This document shows, in pieces, positions 60,599-64,000 of a stretch of 64,000 nt of DNA. A program made the position numbers and the translations under genes. The stretch comes from Sphingomonas sp. UNC305MFCol5.2 (lineage in GTDB: Bacteria > Pseudomonadota > Alphaproteobacteria > Sphingomonadales > Sphingomonadaceae), in NCBI RefSeq assembly GCF_000712135.1, contig NZ_JOOE01000001.1:930001-994000 (forward strand), read 5' to 3'. Position 1 is the first letter of the stretch; each line of letters starts with the position of its first letter. Under the pieces are notes generated by a model. It was not told the DNA's origin. It worked only from the letters and a program-made list of their open reading frames with translations, and ran no database searches.

Positions 60599-61501
60599 AT
60601 GTCCATTCGAGCCGCGCTCGCCGCCATGCTGCTGTCGTCAGCGGCACCCGCACAACAGGCCGACGATCCGTTGCTCCGCCCGATCGCTCCCGAAAGCGCC
60701 GCAAAATGGCTGGGACCGGAGGCACCGATCCGCGTGTTCGGCAATTTCTACCTGGTCGGCTTCGAGGGACTCAATGTCGGGCTGATCGACACCGGGGCCG
60801 GGCTGATCCTGATCGACGGCGCGGTGCCGCAGGGCGTTCGGTTGATCGAGGCGAACATCCGCAGGCTCGGCTTCCGGATCGAGGACGTGAAGTACATTCT
60901 GAGCACCGAACCGCATTACGATCACGCCGGCGGCATCGCCGCCCTCGCGCGCGACAGCCGGGCCACCGTTGTTGCAGGCACGGCCGCCGCGACGGTGCTG
61001 CGCGGCGGCACCGACCCGTTGGACGCACAAGCGAGCTGGCTGGAGCCCTTCCCCGCCGTGTCGCGGCTGCGTACGGTTCGTGACGGCGAGCGGATCAGGT
61101 TGGGCGCGGTGGCGGTCACCGCCAGGGCCACGCCCGGCCACACCCGGGGAAGCACGAGCTGGACGTGGCAAAGCTGCGAAGGCCGCCAGTGCCGCACGAT
61201 CGTCTTCGCCGCGAGTCTCAATCCCGCGGCACCGCCGGCCTATCGCTTTTCCAATCCCCACCATGCGTGGCTGGTCGCGTCGTTCCGCCGGACATTCGCG
61301 GCGGTGCGTCGCATGCCCTGCGACATCCTGATCACCGCGCACCCGAGCCAGTCGGGAGGAGCCGAGAAACGCCGGCGCTTCGACCAGGGATCGAAACCCA
61401 ATCCGTTCATCGATCCGAGTGCGTGTCGGGCCTATGTCCAGGATTTCGCAGCGGCGCTCGACGAACGGCTGGCGCAGGAGCGTGCCTCACCGGCGAAATA
61501 G
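60599..61501 (+). CDS. Subclass B3 metallo-beta-lactamase with Glu116 (B3-E type)
   Basis: A 300-residue periplasmic metallo-beta-lactamase fold. Signal peptide (AALAAMLLSSAAPAQQ), then LIDTGAGLILIDGAVPQ and metal motif LSTEPHYDHAGG. The usual H116-x-H118-x-D120-H121 is here E104-x-H106-x-D108-H109, so the first zinc His is Glu. The remaining ligands H in ARATPGHTRG (H196) and H in LITAHPSQS (H263) are kept. Enzymes with this substitution exist among sphingomonads and enterobacteria. ATG 60599 has GGGAG about 9 nt upstream. Whether it hydrolyses clinical beta-lactams cannot be told here. Confidence 0.88.
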   Translation: MSIRAALAAMLLSSAAPAQQADDPLLRPIAPESAAKWLGPEAPIRVFGNFYLVGFEGLNVGLIDTGAGLILIDGAVPQGVRLIEANIRRLGFRIEDVKYILSTEPHYDHAGGIAALARDSRATVVAGTAAATVLRGGTDPLDAQASWLEPFPAVSRLRTVRDGERIRLGAVAVTARATPGHTRGSTSWTWQSCEGRQCRTIVFAASLNPAAPPAYRFSNPHHAWLVASFRRTFAAVRRMPCDILITAHPSQSGGAEKRRRFDQGSKPNPFIDPSACRAYVQDFAAALDERLAQERASPAK

Positions 61502-61512
61502 ACACGAAAAAA

Positions 61513-61537
61513 CCCGCCGGTCACGGGGACCGGCGGG
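61513..61537 (-). terminator. Terminator after tRNA-Val
   Basis: Perfect 10-bp stem CCCGCCGGTC / GACCGGCGGG with a 5-nt loop, preceded on the plus strand by AAAAAA (61507-61512), so on the minus strand the stem is followed by TTTTTT. It lies 10 nt after the tRNA-Val 3' end. It also sits after the metallo-beta-lactamase stop and may serve both. Confidence 0.85.
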
Positions 61538-61547
61538 CTTCTCTACA

Positions 61548-61622
61548 TGGTGGGCGCGGCAAGGATTGAACTTGCGACCCCTGCGGTGTGAACACAGTGC
61601 TCTACCACTGAGCTACGCGCCC
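61548..61622 (-). tRNA. tRNA-Val (anticodon CAC)
   Basis: 5' GGGCGCGTAGCTCAGTGG, anticodon loop TTCACAC, T-loop TTCAATC, acceptor GGGCGCG/CGCGCCC, discriminator A and CCA encoded. On the same strand as HU and Lon, with the terminator 61513-61537 just downstream. Confidence 0.95.
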
Positions 61623-61709
61623 ATTGGCCATTCGGCCAAAACGGGAAGCGGGCCTTTAGGCGGTGCGGGGTGCGCTTGTCCAGCCCCCAGGCCCTGCTTT
61701 CCCGTCAGA

Positions 61710-61982
61710 TCAGTTGACCGAATCCTTGAGGCCCTTGCCGGCCTTGAACTTGGGCTGGTTCGACGCCTTGATCGTCATTTCCTCGCCGGTGCGCGGATTG
61801 CGGCCGGTCGAGGCCTTGCGCTTGCTGACCGAGAAGGTGCCGAAGCCGACGAGGCGAACTTCGTCGCCCTTCTTGAGCGCGGCCGAGATCGCATCGAACA
61901 CTGCCTCGACGGCCTTGGTGGCGTCGCCCTTGCCTAGGCCGGAGGTGTCGGCGACCGTCCCGATCAGCTCTTGCTTGTTCAT
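61710..61982 (-). CDS. hup: DNA-binding protein HU
   Basis: A 90-residue nucleoid protein: MNKQELIGTVADTSGLGKGD N-terminus, GFGTFSVSKRKASTGRNPRTGEEM (the beta-arm with the R-N-P tip that intercalates in DNA), ending KFKAGKGLKDSVN. Full HU length. It lies downstream of lon on the same strand, the usual lon-hupB order. Confidence 0.96.
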   Translation of the reverse strand: MNKQELIGTVADTSGLGKGDATKAVEAVFDAISAALKKGDEVRLVGFGTFSVSKRKASTGRNPRTGEEMTIKASNQPKFKAGKGLKDSVN

Positions 61983-62063
61983 GCTGGTGGTTTCCCCCTG
62001 AGTGAGTGCATCGAAAAAATGAGTCGCGGCGGCAAGCCGAGCGCGCCAGTCAGCACGCGACCG

Positions 62064-62090
62064 CCGCCGCTGTCAAATCCTCAGCGGCGG
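62064..62090. other. Hairpin between lon and hup
   Basis: Perfect 9-bp stem CCGCCGCTG / CAGCGGCGG with a 9-nt loop, followed by TTTT on the plus strand only. No plus-strand gene leads into it, so for the lon-hup transcript it is not a classical intrinsic terminator; it may act as an RNA-processing or attenuation hairpin between lon and hup. Confidence 0.45.
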
Positions 62091-62115
62091 TTTTCGCCCC
62101 AAAAGTTACGCCTGT

Positions 62116-64000
<1,885 letters not shown>

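Overview
The window is GC-rich, densely coded chromosomal DNA that looks like a Sphingomonas-type alphaproteobacterium (Sphingomonadaceae). The pointers are four TonB-dependent receptors carrying the sphingomonad/caulobacter-style plug opening, a UrcA-family periplasmic protein, an ECF41 sigma factor module, a ccmCDEFGHI cytochrome c cluster, and short GC-rich palindromic repeats scattered between genes. No taxon was confirmed by a search. There is no insertion sequence, prophage or CRISPR array.

Layout. 1-4.8 kb: a GlcNAc/chitosugar module (GH20 hexosaminidase cut by the window edge, GntR/HutC regulator, TonB receptor). 4.9-6.7 kb: two tandem alpha/beta hydrolases with an Asp nucleophile. 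7.3-11.1 kb: TonB receptor coupled to a secreted DUF218 protein. 11.1-15.4 kb: DUF1697 protein, then a GH127 glycosidase divergent from a secreted esterase around palindromic operators, probably for arabinose-containing glycans. 15.7-20.2 kb: TonB receptor, membrane di-iron hydroxylase and beta-propeller on the minus strand. 20.4-21.2 kb: small secreted protein and UrcA protein. 21.3-25.4 kb: hybrid histidine kinase, LuxR response regulator and TPR-sulfotransferase in one overlapping operon. 25.6-35.6 kb: a tightly overlapping eight-gene operon: ABC importer (three genes), NikR-family regulator, two urea-carboxylase-associated proteins (carboxyguanidine deiminase type), biotin-dependent urea/guanidine carboxylase and allophanate hydrolase. 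35.7-37.9 kb: putidaredoxin-type ferredoxin, a second membrane hydroxylase and a small membrane protein.

38-64 kb is more housekeeping: tRNA-Met, LigT-type phosphoesterase, Kup, divergent Lrp regulator and alanine dehydrogenase, ccmI-C cluster, haloperoxidase-like hydrolase, ECF41 sigma factor with its carboxymuconolactone decarboxylase-like partner and a recognisable ECF41 promoter, Leu/Phe-type dehydrogenase starting 6 nt after tRNA-His, a degenerate GspE-like protein, a 2OG-Fe(II) oxygenase, a TonB receptor with a beta-helix lipoprotein behind a Pho-box-like element, a DMT transporter, a B3 metallo-beta-lactamase with Glu in place of the first zinc His, tRNA-Val, HU and Lon (cut by the window edge).

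Most interesting signal: the NikR-like protein aligns without gaps to NikR but has lost three of the four nickel ligands. The identical dyad TATTAC-N14-GTAATA lies before the ABC/carboxylase operon (25545-25570) and just before the NikR-like gene (28299-28324), and an 11-of-12 match (20262-20287) lies upstream of the TonB receptor/hydroxylase cluster. This suggests a nickel-independent regulator with a defined operator, joining an outer-membrane receptor, two related di-iron hydroxylases and a guanidine/urea nitrogen pathway into one regulon. The operator and ligand losses are seen directly (NikR compared from memory); the regulon and substrate are inference.
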